Assembly (NCBI GenBank): GCA_965250025.1
Contig: OZ252283.1
Span: 3,038,001-3,102,000, forward strand
Reading direction: 5' to 3'
DNA from: CBDDLD01 sp965250025
GTDB lineage: Bacteria; Bacteroidota; Bacteroidia; Flavobacteriales; Flavobacteriaceae
DNA: 64,000 nt
Part shown: positions 7,211 to 17,179 of the stretch, one piece after another
How the letters are laid out: each line of letters begins with the position of its first letter
How positions within the stretch are numbered: the stretch's first letter is position 1
Notes under the pieces: model-generated
The model's database searches: none
What the model was told of the DNA's origin: nothing
What the model saw: the letters and a program-made list of their open reading frames with translations, nothing else
Program-made: the position numbers and the translations under genes

Positions 7211-8284
7211 CTATGCTACGGTTAGGTCTTTACTTATTATATTGTTTTTAGTTAATATCGGCATACTCACCTTAAATAAATGGTTATCATTATCTACAAT
7301 TACATCTTTATTGGTGTAAAAGGCATAGCGTTTTTTAATATTAGCCAAACCTAATTGTGTTGAGGTTTCCGAGTCCTTTCGTTTCTTGATATTGTTTTTA
7401 ACTATCAACCTCTGATCTCTAATACTAATATCAATAGTAATTGGTTGTTCTTTGGAATAATAATTATGCTTTAAAGCGTTTTCAACCAGCATTTGTAGAG
7501 AAAGTGTTGGTATAAATACATGATCTGCTTTAATGTCTATATTCTGATTGATATAAATCGCATTTTCATGCCTTACTTTCATCATAAATATAAAAGCATC
7601 CAGAAATTGTAATTCTTTATCCAAACTTACCAAATCTTCTTCTCTATTATCCAAAATATATCGATAACAGGCTGCCAAGCGTGTTACAAAATCTGATGCC
7701 AAATCTCGATCCTCATACATTAATGAGGTCAATGTATTAAGACTATTAAATAAGAAATGAGGACTGATCTGCTGTTTTAGAGATTTATATTTAGAGTTTG
7801 TCAGTTCTAACTGAAGTGCATCTCTTTGTTTCTCTATATCATTTTTCTGTTTTACCGAATGGTACAGCAAATTGAATATAATGACTGCAAACCCTAATAA
7901 TGCGGCTCTAAAGAAATCGATCCTGAAACGCAAGCCTTTATCATCGGTTATAATACGACAAAGCGAATCAAAATGATATATCGCCAAGTAATACGTCAAT
8001 GCAATTACCGGTAAAAGCAACAACATATTCAATATCATAACTCTCAGATTAGTGCTGAGATCTAAACTTTTATTAACGTGCTTAAGTTGTTCTCGTTTTA
8101 AAAGCCAGTCATTGGTTTCCCATGTAAACATAAATAAGAAAAATGCGCTTAGGTAATAAAAAATACCTGTTGCATCAAAAAAAGTATCCTCCTCTTGGTG
8201 ATCAATAGTCAGTTTTATCAAAAGATATGTTATCGTAATAACGGCTACTCGAAAGCCAAATTTCTTAAGATTAAATGATACCAT
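7211..8284 (-). CDS. LytS/YehU-type sensor histidine kinase
   Basis: 357 aa. Four hydrophobic segments lie in the first ~145 residues (about 11-25, 41-55, 83-103, 125-142) without a large extracellular domain, then a short coiled coil (148-170). The His_kinase dimerisation motif QQISPHFLFNSLN places the phospho-accepting His at residue 176. An atypical HATPase domain follows with the N-box LVENALKHN and the G-box GLANIKKRY. Sensor kinases of this class pair with LytTR regulators, and the partner is the next gene. The ligand is unknown. Confidence 0.95.
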   Translation of the reverse strand: MVSFNLKKFGFRVAVITITYLLIKLTIDHQEEDTFFDATGIFYYLSAFFLFMFTWETNDWLLKREQLKHVNKSLDLSTNLRVMILNMLLLLPVIALTYYLAIYHFDSLCRIITDDKGLRFRIDFFRAALLGFAVIIFNLLYHSVKQKNDIEKQRDALQLELTNSKYKSLKQQISPHFLFNSLNTLTSLMYEDRDLASDFVTRLAACYRYILDNREEDLVSLDKELQFLDAFIFMMKVRHENAIYINQNIDIKADHVFIPTLSLQMLVENALKHNYYSKEQPITIDISIRDQRLIVKNNIKKRKDSETSTQLGLANIKKRYAFYTNKDVIVDNDNHLFKVSMPILTKNNIISKDLTVA

Positions 8285-8528
8285 TTTATCGTTTATATTA
8301 AAATTAAAGATACATAAGACTACTCAAGCAAGTACCTTTTAACTCTTCAATTGTCAAAATATGTGTTGTACTGTATTAAATACATCACAGACTGTTATAC
8401 TACTGTACTTCTATACTTAAAGTTAATTTAAAACATTTCAGGGGCAAAATCTACAGTTAGAGAATTATTGGTTTATATAATGTTTTGTTTCTATCAACTT
8501 TGACACTATAAACCAAAGCATATTTCTT
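8285..8528. other. Intergenic region between kinase and TBDT
   Basis: 244-nt AT-rich divergent spacer. I see no ORF, tRNA or clear hairpin. It must hold the divergent promoters of the histidine kinase and of the TonB-dependent receptor, but no perfect TAnnTTTG box stands out on either strand. Confidence 0.5.
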
Positions 8529-10910
8529 ATGAAACATTTAATTAGCTTCTTCCTGTTGGTAGGGACTTTTACTTTTGGACAAACTGGTGTTATTAAGGGA
8601 CGTATACTGGACAAACAGTCTGAAATTCCTTTAATAGGTGCTACCATAGAGCTTTTGAATGCTGAGGTTGCAACAGGAGTAACTACTGATGACAATGGTT
8701 ACTTTAAACTTGAGAACGTCCCTCTGGGGCGCCAATCAGTACGTATAAGTTACATAGGTTTTGAAACCATAACCATACCGAACATTGTGGTCACTTCTGG
8801 TAAAGATGCTGTGGTCAATGTAAATCTCATTGAGTCTTTTGATCAGTTAGATGCTATTATCATTACTTCAGAGACTAATAAAGATCGATCTATTAATAAA
8901 CTGGCCACCGTATCAGCAAGACAGTTCAGTCTGGAGGAAGTCAATCGTTTTTCGGGAGGTCGAAGTGATGTAGGACGTCTAGCTGCAAATTTTGCTGGTG
9001 TTTCTGCCCCTGATGATAGTAGGAATGATATTGTCGTGCGAGGTAATTCGCCAACAGGTTTGTTGTGGCGGTTAGAAGGCATCCCCATTCCCAGTCCAAA
9101 TCATTATTCTACGTTTGGCACTACTGGAGGTCCTGTATCTGCATTAAACACTAATATGCTTAAGAACTCAGATTTCCTGACTTCGGCTTTTCCTGCCGAA
9201 TATGGCAATGCTTTGGGAGGTGTTTTTGATTTGGGTTTCAGGAAAGGAAATATAGATGATTATGAATTTACAGCTCAGGTTGGAGCTTTTACTGGTGTTG
9301 AGGCTATGGCTGAGGGGCCTCTGGGACAAAAGCAAGGTTCTTTTCTAGTTGCTGCTCGTTATTCTTTAGTTGGATTATTAGGTGTTGGTGCTGGAGGTAC
9401 TTCTGCCACACCAAACTACAGTGATATTTCATTCAATATTGATTTCGGAACAGGCAAATGGGGATCATTATCGTTATTTGGTATTCTTGGTAATTCTGAT
9501 ATAGAATTTCTGGGTGATGACATCGATGAAGACGATCTGTTTTCTGCAGAAGATGAAAATGCTTTTGTAAAATCTGGTTTTGGCGTTATTGGGTTAAATC
9601 ACAAGATCAATATTGGTAAATCGAGTTATTTAAAATCCACTATTGGAGTATCCACATCTACAAATACTTATGAGGAGGATCGATTCATTGATAAGAACAC
9701 ACCTCAAGAACGTATCATTAGATATACTGAAGCTGACGATACACAAAACAGATTTACAGTATCTACACTTTTTAACACGAAATTGAATAGTAAGATCACA
9801 TTACGAACAGGGTTGCTATATGAAAACTTCGGTATAGAATCTCTTTTAAGAGATCGTAGCGAACAACCGGACACAGATAACGATGGTGACCCAGACCTTT
9901 TTACCTTTAGAGCTACTGATGATAGCTTTAGCTTAATTCAACCATACATTCAGGGTCAATTTAGAGTCACTAAAGCTTTAACTTTAAATGCTGGTTTACA
10001 TTCACAATACAGTTCACTTAATGAGCAATTGGTTTTAGAGCCTAGGGCTGCATTACAATACAAAGTAGCTCCTAAACATCGTATTAATTTTGGGTATGGC
10101 ATCCATTACCAAAATGCGCCATTACCTCTACTATTTTTAAATGAAGATGTCAATGGTGAACTAATACAAACAAATGCCGATCTCGATTTTGTAAAAAGTG
10201 CACATTATGTTTTAGGCTATGATGTTAAAATTGCTAAAAGTTGGCGAGCAAAGCTAGAGATCTACTACCAAGATATCAGCGATGCTGCTGTTGAAGCCTT
10301 TCCGTCAAGCTATTCCTCTTTAACCGAAGGCACTGATTTTGAATTTGATAACGACCGTGTTTCATTAGTCAATGAAGGCACTGGCTTTAATCAAGGCTTA
10401 GAATTAACTATAGAAAAGTTCTTTAGCGATGGTTATTACGGTTTACTTACCACATCCATTTTTGAAAGTAAATATGAAGGCAGCGATGGTATTGAACGTA
10501 ACACTCCTTTTAACAATGGCTATGTTTTTAACTTACTTACCGGTCGCGAATTCCCTATAGGTAAAGATCGTCAAAATGCACTATTTGTAGATACTCGAGT
10601 GACATTTGCCGGTGGTCGCTACTTTACACCTGTAGACTTAGAAGCGTCGAGACAACAAGGTTTTGAAGTGCTTCAAGAGGACATTGCTTTCAGTCAACAA
10701 TATGACGATTATTTTCGTTGGGATTTAAAGTTTGGGTTTAAACTTAATAGTCAACGTAAAAAACAATCGCATCAGTTTTATATAGACATTCAAAATCTTA
10801 CTGACAACGAAAATGTTTTTGTGAGGCGCTACAACCGATTAACCAATAATATTGATCAGGTAGATCAAATTGGATTTTTTCCTGATGTCGGTTACAGGTT
10901 TCAGTTTTAA
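8529..10910 (+). CDS. TonB-dependent receptor with carboxypeptidase-regulatory-like domain
   Basis: 793-aa outer-membrane receptor. The signal peptide (about residues 1-18, ending TFGQ) is followed by a CarboxypepD_reg-like beta domain (about 20-105; GVIKGRILDKQSEIPLIGATIEL), then a plug region with IVVRGNSPTGLLWRLEGIPI and SAFPAEYGNALGGVFDLGFR, then a long beta-barrel ending in an aromatic (YRFQF). Such receptors import substrates with TonB energy. There is no SusD partner, so glycan uptake of the SusC type is unlikely. The substrate is unknown; divergence from a two-component system suggests controlled expression. Confidence 0.93.
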   Translation: MKHLISFFLLVGTFTFGQTGVIKGRILDKQSEIPLIGATIELLNAEVATGVTTDDNGYFKLENVPLGRQSVRISYIGFETITIPNIVVTSGKDAVVNVNLIESFDQLDAIIITSETNKDRSINKLATVSARQFSLEEVNRFSGGRSDVGRLAANFAGVSAPDDSRNDIVVRGNSPTGLLWRLEGIPIPSPNHYSTFGTTGGPVSALNTNMLKNSDFLTSAFPAEYGNALGGVFDLGFRKGNIDDYEFTAQVGAFTGVEAMAEGPLGQKQGSFLVAARYSLVGLLGVGAGGTSATPNYSDISFNIDFGTGKWGSLSLFGILGNSDIEFLGDDIDEDDLFSAEDENAFVKSGFGVIGLNHKINIGKSSYLKSTIGVSTSTNTYEEDRFIDKNTPQERIIRYTEADDTQNRFTVSTLFNTKLNSKITLRTGLLYENFGIESLLRDRSEQPDTDNDGDPDLFTFRATDDSFSLIQPYIQGQFRVTKALTLNAGLHSQYSSLNEQLVLEPRAALQYKVAPKHRINFGYGIHYQNAPLPLLFLNEDVNGELIQTNADLDFVKSAHYVLGYDVKIAKSWRAKLEIYYQDISDAAVEAFPSSYSSLTEGTDFEFDNDRVSLVNEGTGFNQGLELTIEKFFSDGYYGLLTTSIFESKYEGSDGIERNTPFNNGYVFNLLTGREFPIGKDRQNALFVDTRVTFAGGRYFTPVDLEASRQQGFEVLQEDIAFSQQYDDYFRWDLKFGFKLNSQRKKQSHQFYIDIQNLTDNENVFVRRYNRLTNNIDQVDQIGFFPDVGYRFQF

Positions 10911-10931
10911 AATTGATTAATAGCTGAAATT

Positions 10932-10965
10932 AAGCCTCTATATTTTACAATATAGAGGCTCTTTT
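10932..10965 (+). terminator. Rho-independent terminator after the TBDT gene
   Basis: Twelve-bp stem AGCCTCTATATT / AATATAGAGGCT with a TTAC loop followed by CTTTTC. It lies between the TBDT stop and the convergent S46 peptidase gene. Confidence 0.88.
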
Positions 10966-10986
10966 CAATTTATACTGCTACTAAAA

Positions 10987-13074
10987 TTACTGCTTCGGAT
11001 GTACTAGTTTCATCTCATCAATGAGATGCTTAGCACCGGCATATTTATCTATAACAAATAATACATAGCGTAAGTCCACCATAATATTTCTACAGATCTC
11101 AGGATCATAATAGATATCACTCATGGTTCCTTCCCACACACGGTCAAAATTCAACCCAACAAGGTTCCCTTCGGCATCTATAGCCGGACTTCCTGAATTG
11201 CCTCCGGTGGTATGGTTAGTCCCTAAAAAGCATATCGGTAGTTTTCCATTTTTATCAGCATACTGACCATAATCTTTAGCATCATACAAATCTCTCAGTT
11301 TCTGGGGCACATCAAATTCATAATCGCCAGGCACATATTTTTCAATAACGCCATCTAAATAGGTTACCGGATTGTAATAAATGGCATCTCTTGGCGAATA
11401 GCCATTAACCTTGCCGTAAGTCACCCTTAACGTACTGTTGGCATCGGGGAAGTAGCGGGCTTCAGGCATGACTTCCATCAATGCTTTCATGTACTGGGTT
11501 TGAAGGGCATTGATTTGCGTATTAATACGTTGGAATTCTGGTTCTACATTGGTATAGAATTCTAATACCATGGGTTTGGCATACTGATATGCTGCATCCT
11601 GATTAAGTTTTTCGATAACTGTTTTAGAGTCACCTTCCAAAAGTTTCAATGCCTTATCTAAATCTGTAAATGCCGTTTTAGTATAAATACTTGCATCTAT
11701 ATTTTTAGTGTACAAAGGCATCACAGCATTATATACCCCTTTATCTACTTTGGCATTGTAATCTTTATGTGTTCTTTTCAAACCGTTTATTACAGATTCT
11801 TTTCTTTTATTAAAGATCTCTTCTCCCCTACTGGCTGAATTTTCTAACTGTACCAATCTGAACATCATTTGCATCAGTTCGTTAGTACGTATGAACACTT
11901 CAACAAAATTGTTTCGTTTTACATTCACCGTCTCAAATTCTTTGTACAATCGCTCAAACTCTGGTAAAATACTACCATATTCTGCTTCTAAACCTTTTGA
12001 TTTCAACGCTTTGACAAATGCCTTTTCAGATTGCTTCTTAATATTTACAGCACCACTTTTTTCTATGCCTTGATTTTCTCCGATCCATTTTTTCCAGGCA
12101 TTAGCTATTCGCGCTTGCTTTGAGGCATATTGAATTCTGATTTTATCATCGGCTTTCATATTAGCATCAATAACTTTTAATGCAGCTTCACGTATGGCAA
12201 TATTAGATGGGTTTACCTTTTGAGTAATTTGTTCTACAGCTACTGCTGGCAAATATTCATTAGTTCTTCCGGGGAATCCAAATACCATAGTAAAATCACC
12301 TTCCTCAATTCCATCAAGTGATACAGGTAAGAAATGCTTAGGTGTGTAAGGCACATTATCTTTACTGTATTTTGCAGGTCTGTTATCTTTATCCGCATAT
12401 ATTCTGAATATCGAAAAATCTCCTGTATGTCTTGGCCACACCCAATTGTCGGTATCGCTCCCAAACTTACCAATACTGCTTGGTGGCGCACCTACCAGAC
12501 GTATGTCTTCAAAACGTTCAGTCACAAAAAGGAAATACTGATTGCCTTTATAAAACGCTCTGGTTTTAATGCCTTGCCAAGCTTCTTTCTGAGTTGCCTT
12601 CTCCACAGCATTTATGTTCTTATCTATTAGGGATTGTTTTTCTCTGGTGTTCATATCTTCCGTTATGCCATTCAGAACCTTTTCTGTTACATCTTCGATA
12701 CGCACTATGAATTCGACGTACAAGCCTTCGTTTGGTAGCTCTTCACTCAAGCGCATTGCCCAAAAACCATCTTTTAGATAATCATTTTCTAATGACGAAT
12801 GCGATTGTATCTGGCCGAAACCACAGTGATGATTAGTTAATAACAATCCTTTTGGCGATATTACCTCACTGGTACATCCACCGTTAAAATGCCCTATAGC
12901 ATCTTTTAAACTTGAATTATTGACATCATAGATGTCTTTAGCAGTAAGCTTACTCCCCAAATTCTGCATTTCTGTTTCATTCATGCCTTCCAAAAGTGAA
13001 GGAATCCACATCCCTCCTTGCTGAGCTGAAACCTGAAAAACAATAAAGCAAATGATAACTTTTATAAATCGCAT
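10987..13074 (-). CDS. S46 dipeptidyl-peptidase, DPP11-like (Asp/Glu-specific)
   Basis: 695 aa with a signal peptide ending near residue 18 (FQVSAQ). S46 family features are the catalytic His83 in TNHHCG, Asp219 in HTGDFSIF and Ser627 in GGNSGSP. The family removes dipeptides from the N-terminus of oligopeptides in the periplasm and has a helical cap over a chymotrypsin-like double barrel. Eighteen residues after the Ser is Arg645 (LNFDR), the position that is Arg673 in Porphyromonas gingivalis DPP11 and Gly in DPP7. This predicts preference for Asp/Glu at P1. Length is typical. It is encoded alone, convergent to the upstream TBDT gene. Confidence 0.93.
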   Translation of the reverse strand: MRFIKVIICFIVFQVSAQQGGMWIPSLLEGMNETEMQNLGSKLTAKDIYDVNNSSLKDAIGHFNGGCTSEVISPKGLLLTNHHCGFGQIQSHSSLENDYLKDGFWAMRLSEELPNEGLYVEFIVRIEDVTEKVLNGITEDMNTREKQSLIDKNINAVEKATQKEAWQGIKTRAFYKGNQYFLFVTERFEDIRLVGAPPSSIGKFGSDTDNWVWPRHTGDFSIFRIYADKDNRPAKYSKDNVPYTPKHFLPVSLDGIEEGDFTMVFGFPGRTNEYLPAVAVEQITQKVNPSNIAIREAALKVIDANMKADDKIRIQYASKQARIANAWKKWIGENQGIEKSGAVNIKKQSEKAFVKALKSKGLEAEYGSILPEFERLYKEFETVNVKRNNFVEVFIRTNELMQMMFRLVQLENSASRGEEIFNKRKESVINGLKRTHKDYNAKVDKGVYNAVMPLYTKNIDASIYTKTAFTDLDKALKLLEGDSKTVIEKLNQDAAYQYAKPMVLEFYTNVEPEFQRINTQINALQTQYMKALMEVMPEARYFPDANSTLRVTYGKVNGYSPRDAIYYNPVTYLDGVIEKYVPGDYEFDVPQKLRDLYDAKDYGQYADKNGKLPICFLGTNHTTGGNSGSPAIDAEGNLVGLNFDRVWEGTMSDIYYDPEICRNIMVDLRYVLFVIDKYAGAKHLIDEMKLVHPKQ

Positions 13075-13140
13075 ACGTTGAGTTTTTTGAATTGTCGTAA
13101 AGATAATAAAAGGCTGTTTTCTCTAATCAGAAAAAAACAT

Positions 13141-13170
13141 AAAATAAACCCTCCCCGTTTCCGGAGAGGG
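13141..13170 (-). terminator. Terminator after the phytase gene
   Basis: Read on the minus strand, a GC-rich hairpin (CCCTCTCCGG / CGGGGAGGG with one mismatch and a short AAA loop, 13149-13170) is followed by TTTATTTT. It closes the TBDT-phytase operon. Confidence 0.75.
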
Positions 13171-13195
13171 CTCAATCAACTTAAAAATTATGAAG

Positions 13196-14224
13196 TTAAT
13201 CCGTTAGATTAAGACTTCCCAGATCATGGTAAAAGAAATCTTTAGCATCATTCATGGATACAAATAGCCCGTTTGGAAAATCTTCCCCAAGAGCTACTGT
13301 TGTTACATCACAACCATCGGTTTCAACAGTTCCTAAATTAATTTCTTTTATAAACTCATTAGACACTCTATCAAAAACATTAAAGCTGTGCGCTTGTTGA
13401 TTAGAAACGATAAGGTATCCTGAATCTTTTCCTGTTTTTGCTATGGCAATACCCTCAATATCTTCCTTAAAATACTCTCCTCCAAAGCATGATAATTCCT
13501 CATTTCCTTTATTTGGATTCGCATAGTACTTGTGTATGCAATGCATTTCATCAGAATAATACACATACCCCAACTCTGAATCTACAGCTATAGCCTCAAT
13601 TTCTTTAATGCCACTGAAGTCTCCAAATTTCCTTACCAAATTGGCTTTGATTCCTGTAGAGTCAGATGCAATCTCATACTGATACAGGTAATTTGTTTTG
13701 GGACCCATTTTCCGACTCACTATAGCATATAAGGCCTCTGGAGTTTTGTATAATGCTATTCCCATTGGGCGACGGTTTTCAATATTGGTTTCATCGTCAA
13801 ATACCTGAAAACCTCCCTGATCCAATGGTTTAGCATCCGGTACTGAAAACAACCGTATTTGATTCTTTTCACGCTCGGTAAACATCATAACGTCTATTGT
13901 TGTTGAGTCATTAAGCTCAAAATCATAGGCAATATCCACATTGTTTGGATAGCTAATTCCGGTTACTGACTTTTCTTTAATGATCTTTCCTTTGAGATCG
14001 AAGGCATAAACCCCTCCATTAGTCTCATCTTTGTCTGTCCCATATACGATACTTTTTTCCGGATTATTCTTATTGATCCATATTGCAGGATCATCCGTAT
14101 CATGGGGAGTTTTCTCTGTAATCAGCGTTGGACTTATCTCTGGAAGTTTATGGCCACAAGACATTAATAATCCTGTAAAAACAACGCCTAAGCTATAAGT
14201 TTTAATTCTTTTTAAATAAATCAT
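13196..14224 (-). CDS. Beta-propeller phytase (3-phytase) lipoprotein
   Basis: 342 aa. The lipoprotein signal is MIYLKRIK...TGLLMSCG, with the lipobox Cys near residue 23. The body matches beta-propeller phytases: HDTDDPAIWI near the N-terminus, GTDKDETNGGVYAFDL, YPNNVDIAYDF, and later EDIEGIAIA and VETDGCDVTT, which carry the acidic calcium/phosphate ligands of the six-bladed propeller. These Ca-dependent enzymes hydrolyse myo-inositol hexakisphosphate (phytate). The start overlaps the 3' end of the TBDT gene by 23 nt, so they are co-transcribed and probably translationally coupled; the receptor likely imports a product or the substrate. Confidence 0.93.
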   Translation of the reverse strand: MIYLKRIKTYSLGVVFTGLLMSCGHKLPEISPTLITEKTPHDTDDPAIWINKNNPEKSIVYGTDKDETNGGVYAFDLKGKIIKEKSVTGISYPNNVDIAYDFELNDSTTIDVMMFTEREKNQIRLFSVPDAKPLDQGGFQVFDDETNIENRRPMGIALYKTPEALYAIVSRKMGPKTNYLYQYEIASDSTGIKANLVRKFGDFSGIKEIEAIAVDSELGYVYYSDEMHCIHKYYANPNKGNEELSCFGGEYFKEDIEGIAIAKTGKDSGYLIVSNQQAHSFNVFDRVSNEFIKEINLGTVETDGCDVTTVALGEDFPNGLFVSMNDAKDFFYHDLGSLNLTD

Positions 14225-17009
14225 ACTTTAATCCAAAAGTTAAACGTCTTCCGTAATATTCCGCTTGCATTGTTCTACTGCTAATCCCTTGATAAAAACG
14301 TAGGGGTTGATCTGTAATGTTATTAAGGTCTGCATATACACGCAAGTTTGGCGTAATAGCATAACTAGCATTGAAGTCTACTAAGAATTGCTCATCATAA
14401 TAACGGTCATCAAAAGCGCTGCCTCCTAACTCATCAATATAAGCATCGGAATAGTTAGCTGATAACCTTATATTGAACTTTTTATCATTATAAGCTAGCG
14501 ATGCATTGAACATGTTTGGAGCAGTGCCCGGTAAGTCAAGATCACCACGCTCGTCACCATCTTCGTTTCTTATACCATCTGCTGTAGAAGTCAAATAGGT
14601 ATAGTTAAGGTATAAACTAAAATTCTTAGCAAATCCCGGTAAGAAATCTAACTGTCTTTGAAATGCAATCTCTGCACCGAATATGGAACCGCCATCGCCG
14701 TTTTGTGGTTGAGATACATCAAAACCAGTAGCAGTATCTTCAAATTGTGACGTATAAATAAAATCCTGAATATCTTTGTAGAATATTCCTCCTGACAAAA
14801 TACCTACACTTTTAAAGTAGTATTCTCCCATAAGATCAAAGGCCATTGAGGTTGTTGGATCTAATTCAGGATTTCCTAAAAATATTTCTTCATCCGCACT
14901 AACCACATCTACAGACGGTACTAAATCTTGGTAGTTTGGTCTTGCCAAAGTGTTAGTCCATGCAAAACGTAAAACAGTTCGATTATTTAGGTCATACTTA
15001 AAATGTACACTAGGTAAAACGTTAGTATATGAACTTTCATTAGTGATCTGACCTGTCTGATTTTCTTCATCTTCAATCTGATTTCCTGTGGCTTTGATAT
15101 CTGTGTTTTCTATTCTCAATCCTGCCAATATGGTCAATTTATCAGACACTTTTTGATTGGCCATTAAATATCCTGCATAAACATTTTCTTCAACATCAAA
15201 ATTCGCTCTTAAGAATTCATCAAACACAGGCTCTCCATTTGTTAAGTTTAAAGCTCCCAACCATTCTGGAGCGGCAAAAAAGCCAGCTTGATATTCACTA
15301 CCTGCTAGATAACCCGGGTCAGAAAAATCTCGTGATGGTGCATCTGCAAGCGTCGGAAAACTGTCCTCTAAATCAAACTCAAAGAAATTGTTATCTCTTA
15401 GTTTATTCTTAAAACGTCCTCTCAAACCAAATTTCACAAAGCCATCGCCTTGGTTAAAAAAGTCTGCAGGTAATTGAAAATTCAAAAACACATTGACATC
15501 TTCTTCTTCGGTATATTGATTTTCTTCTGTGATCTCACCATATTCAAAGTTTGCTAAATTGTTCGCTTCATCTGCGTCTAAAGGGCGAAACAATGGAAAC
15601 TCAGAATCTGACACATCATTAATAATGGTATATTCAGACTCAAATTCAGCATATCGTTCATTAAGACGCTCTTCGGATGCTTTAGCATAAGATACCATCC
15701 AGTCGGCCTTTAGTTTACCAAATAAATGATTACCTCCCAGACTGTAGTTTTGCATACGTTGATCTTCTAATCGTGTATTTTTGTTTCGATCATTATCAAT
15801 ACCTCCTTTGGTTTGTCTTTTGACCTCAACAGGAAAACGTGTTGGGAAACCATCATCAGAGATTACAAAATCTCCAATTTCAATATCTTCACCGTCTAAG
15901 ATTTCTTGCTCCAAACGGTAGCGATTTTCTCTATCGTCTCTCCAGTTATACATGGTTTTTAAAAAGATGGAGTTATTGGCATCAAAATTATAATCAAAAT
16001 TGGCTGAGAAGCTTCTTCGGATACGCTGTACAATATAGGTACGTTGTTCAAAAACATTAGTATATGGATTCACATCTGCTTCCACAACATCTGTCCCATC
16101 AAAGAACTCAAATTCATCAGTCCATTCTGCTTCTATATTATCCGATCCAAAATCGTTATCATTGATGGATGCAGAAACCATCCATCCAAATTTTCCGTCT
16201 TTAGTTCTATCGCCCAATATGAATGACCCATTCAAAATTCTTTTATCAGTAATAAAGCTTACTCCAGAACCTAAGGTTGCGGATAATCTAAACCCTTCTG
16301 GTGCTGTACGCGTAACTAAGTTTACCGATCCGCCTAAAGCATCACCATCCATATCGGGAGTAACAGCTTTATTAACTTCTATTAATTGAATCATGTCTGC
16401 AGGGATAAGATCCATCTGTATGTTTCGATTGTCACCTTCTGCAGAAGGAATACGCGACCCATTTAAGGTCACAGAGTTTAATTGAGGAGCTAAACCTCTA
16501 ACAATAATATTACGAGCCTCTCCTTGATCTACCTGCATCGTAATTCCCGGAATACGCTTCACAGCATCTCCTATATTGGCATCCGGAAATTTACCAATCT
16601 GGTCTGTAGATACAATATTAGAAATGTTCTGCTTGTTCTTTTGTGTGTTTAAAGCTTTGGCCTGACCGCCACCAAAACCGGTAAGAATTATACCATCGAG
16701 TTCTTCAGCTTTAGAAACCAATACAATTTTTACTTCGGCAGTTTCATCTTCTTTGACTTCAACAGAAACGTCTTGATCTGCATAACCCAAATACTGGATC
16801 TTTAAAGTTTGGCTCCCAACTGGTACGGATAATAACAAAAACTTACCGTCTGCATCCGATACGGTTCCTTTTTTTAGATCTTCTATAACCACAGAAGCAA
16901 ATGGCACTTGCAAGCCTTCATTGTCAATTATAACACCTTGAACATTCCCAGTTTGAGAAAAACATGGAACAGACAAAAGCATTACTAATACGTAAAAATA
17001 CTGTTTCAT
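14202..17009 (-). CDS. TonB-dependent receptor of the phytase operon
   Basis: About 935 aa from the ATG at 17009, which I prefer to an upstream in-frame start (17048) because it gives a clean signal peptide (MKQYFYVLVMLLSVPCFSQ). A carboxypeptidase-regulatory-like domain (about 22-105) precedes a plug of the Caulobacter-type TonB receptor class (GKFPDANIGDAVKRIPGI, RNIIVRGLAPQLNSVTLNG, VTPDMDGDALGGSVNLVTR). The barrel ends GLKYDLFKKN. It is encoded just upstream of and overlapping the phytase gene, so its substrate is probably an inositol phosphate or phosphate ester. A -7 box at 17046-17053 lies about 37 nt upstream. Confidence 0.94.
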   Translation of the reverse strand: MKQYFYVLVMLLSVPCFSQTGNVQGVIIDNEGLQVPFASVVIEDLKKGTVSDADGKFLLLSVPVGSQTLKIQYLGYADQDVSVEVKEDETAEVKIVLVSKAEELDGIILTGFGGGQAKALNTQKNKQNISNIVSTDQIGKFPDANIGDAVKRIPGITMQVDQGEARNIIVRGLAPQLNSVTLNGSRIPSAEGDNRNIQMDLIPADMIQLIEVNKAVTPDMDGDALGGSVNLVTRTAPEGFRLSATLGSGVSFITDKRILNGSFILGDRTKDGKFGWMVSASINDNDFGSDNIEAEWTDEFEFFDGTDVVEADVNPYTNVFEQRTYIVQRIRRSFSANFDYNFDANNSIFLKTMYNWRDDRENRYRLEQEILDGEDIEIGDFVISDDGFPTRFPVEVKRQTKGGIDNDRNKNTRLEDQRMQNYSLGGNHLFGKLKADWMVSYAKASEERLNERYAEFESEYTIINDVSDSEFPLFRPLDADEANNLANFEYGEITEENQYTEEEDVNVFLNFQLPADFFNQGDGFVKFGLRGRFKNKLRDNNFFEFDLEDSFPTLADAPSRDFSDPGYLAGSEYQAGFFAAPEWLGALNLTNGEPVFDEFLRANFDVEENVYAGYLMANQKVSDKLTILAGLRIENTDIKATGNQIEDEENQTGQITNESSYTNVLPSVHFKYDLNNRTVLRFAWTNTLARPNYQDLVPSVDVVSADEEIFLGNPELDPTTSMAFDLMGEYYFKSVGILSGGIFYKDIQDFIYTSQFEDTATGFDVSQPQNGDGGSIFGAEIAFQRQLDFLPGFAKNFSLYLNYTYLTSTADGIRNEDGDERGDLDLPGTAPNMFNASLAYNDKKFNIRLSANYSDAYIDELGGSAFDDRYYDEQFLVDFNASYAITPNLRVYADLNNITDQPLRFYQGISSRTMQAEYYGRRLTFGLKYDLFKKN

Positions 17010-17045
17010 TTTTTTAGTTGATTTAATATGATAATTAGTTTGCAA

Positions 17046-17053
17046 CAAAGGTA
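17046..17053 (-). promoter_or_regulatory. -7 promoter box of the TBDT-phytase operon
   Basis: TACCTTTG on the minus strand matches TAnnTTTG. Its position supports the ATG at 17009: an mRNA starting near 17040 would exclude the upstream start at 17048. Confidence 0.65.
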
Positions 17054-17074
17054 ATTTGGAGCCTCACTGGGTAG

Positions 17075-17096
17075 TTTTTGTAAGTGTTAACAAAAA
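17075..17096. promoter_or_regulatory. Inverted repeat upstream of the TBDT-phytase promoter
   Basis: TTTTTGT, 8 nt, ACAAAAA forms a dyad over the expected -33 region of the promoter at 17046-17053. It is a candidate binding site, possibly for the adjacent LuxR-type regulator. AT-rich composition makes chance occurrence possible. Confidence 0.3.
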
Positions 17097-17179
17097 GAAA
17101 ACACACCTCTGTAACACCATATAAAACATAGCAACATTTACAATTGCGTAACTTTTGATTAATGTTTTAAAAACATATG

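Noticed and set aside
17010..17048. N-terminal extension of the phytase-operon TBDT from a start at 17048
   Set aside because: The extension would precede the clear signal peptide and overlap the -7 box at 17046-17053, so the ATG at 17009 is preferred.
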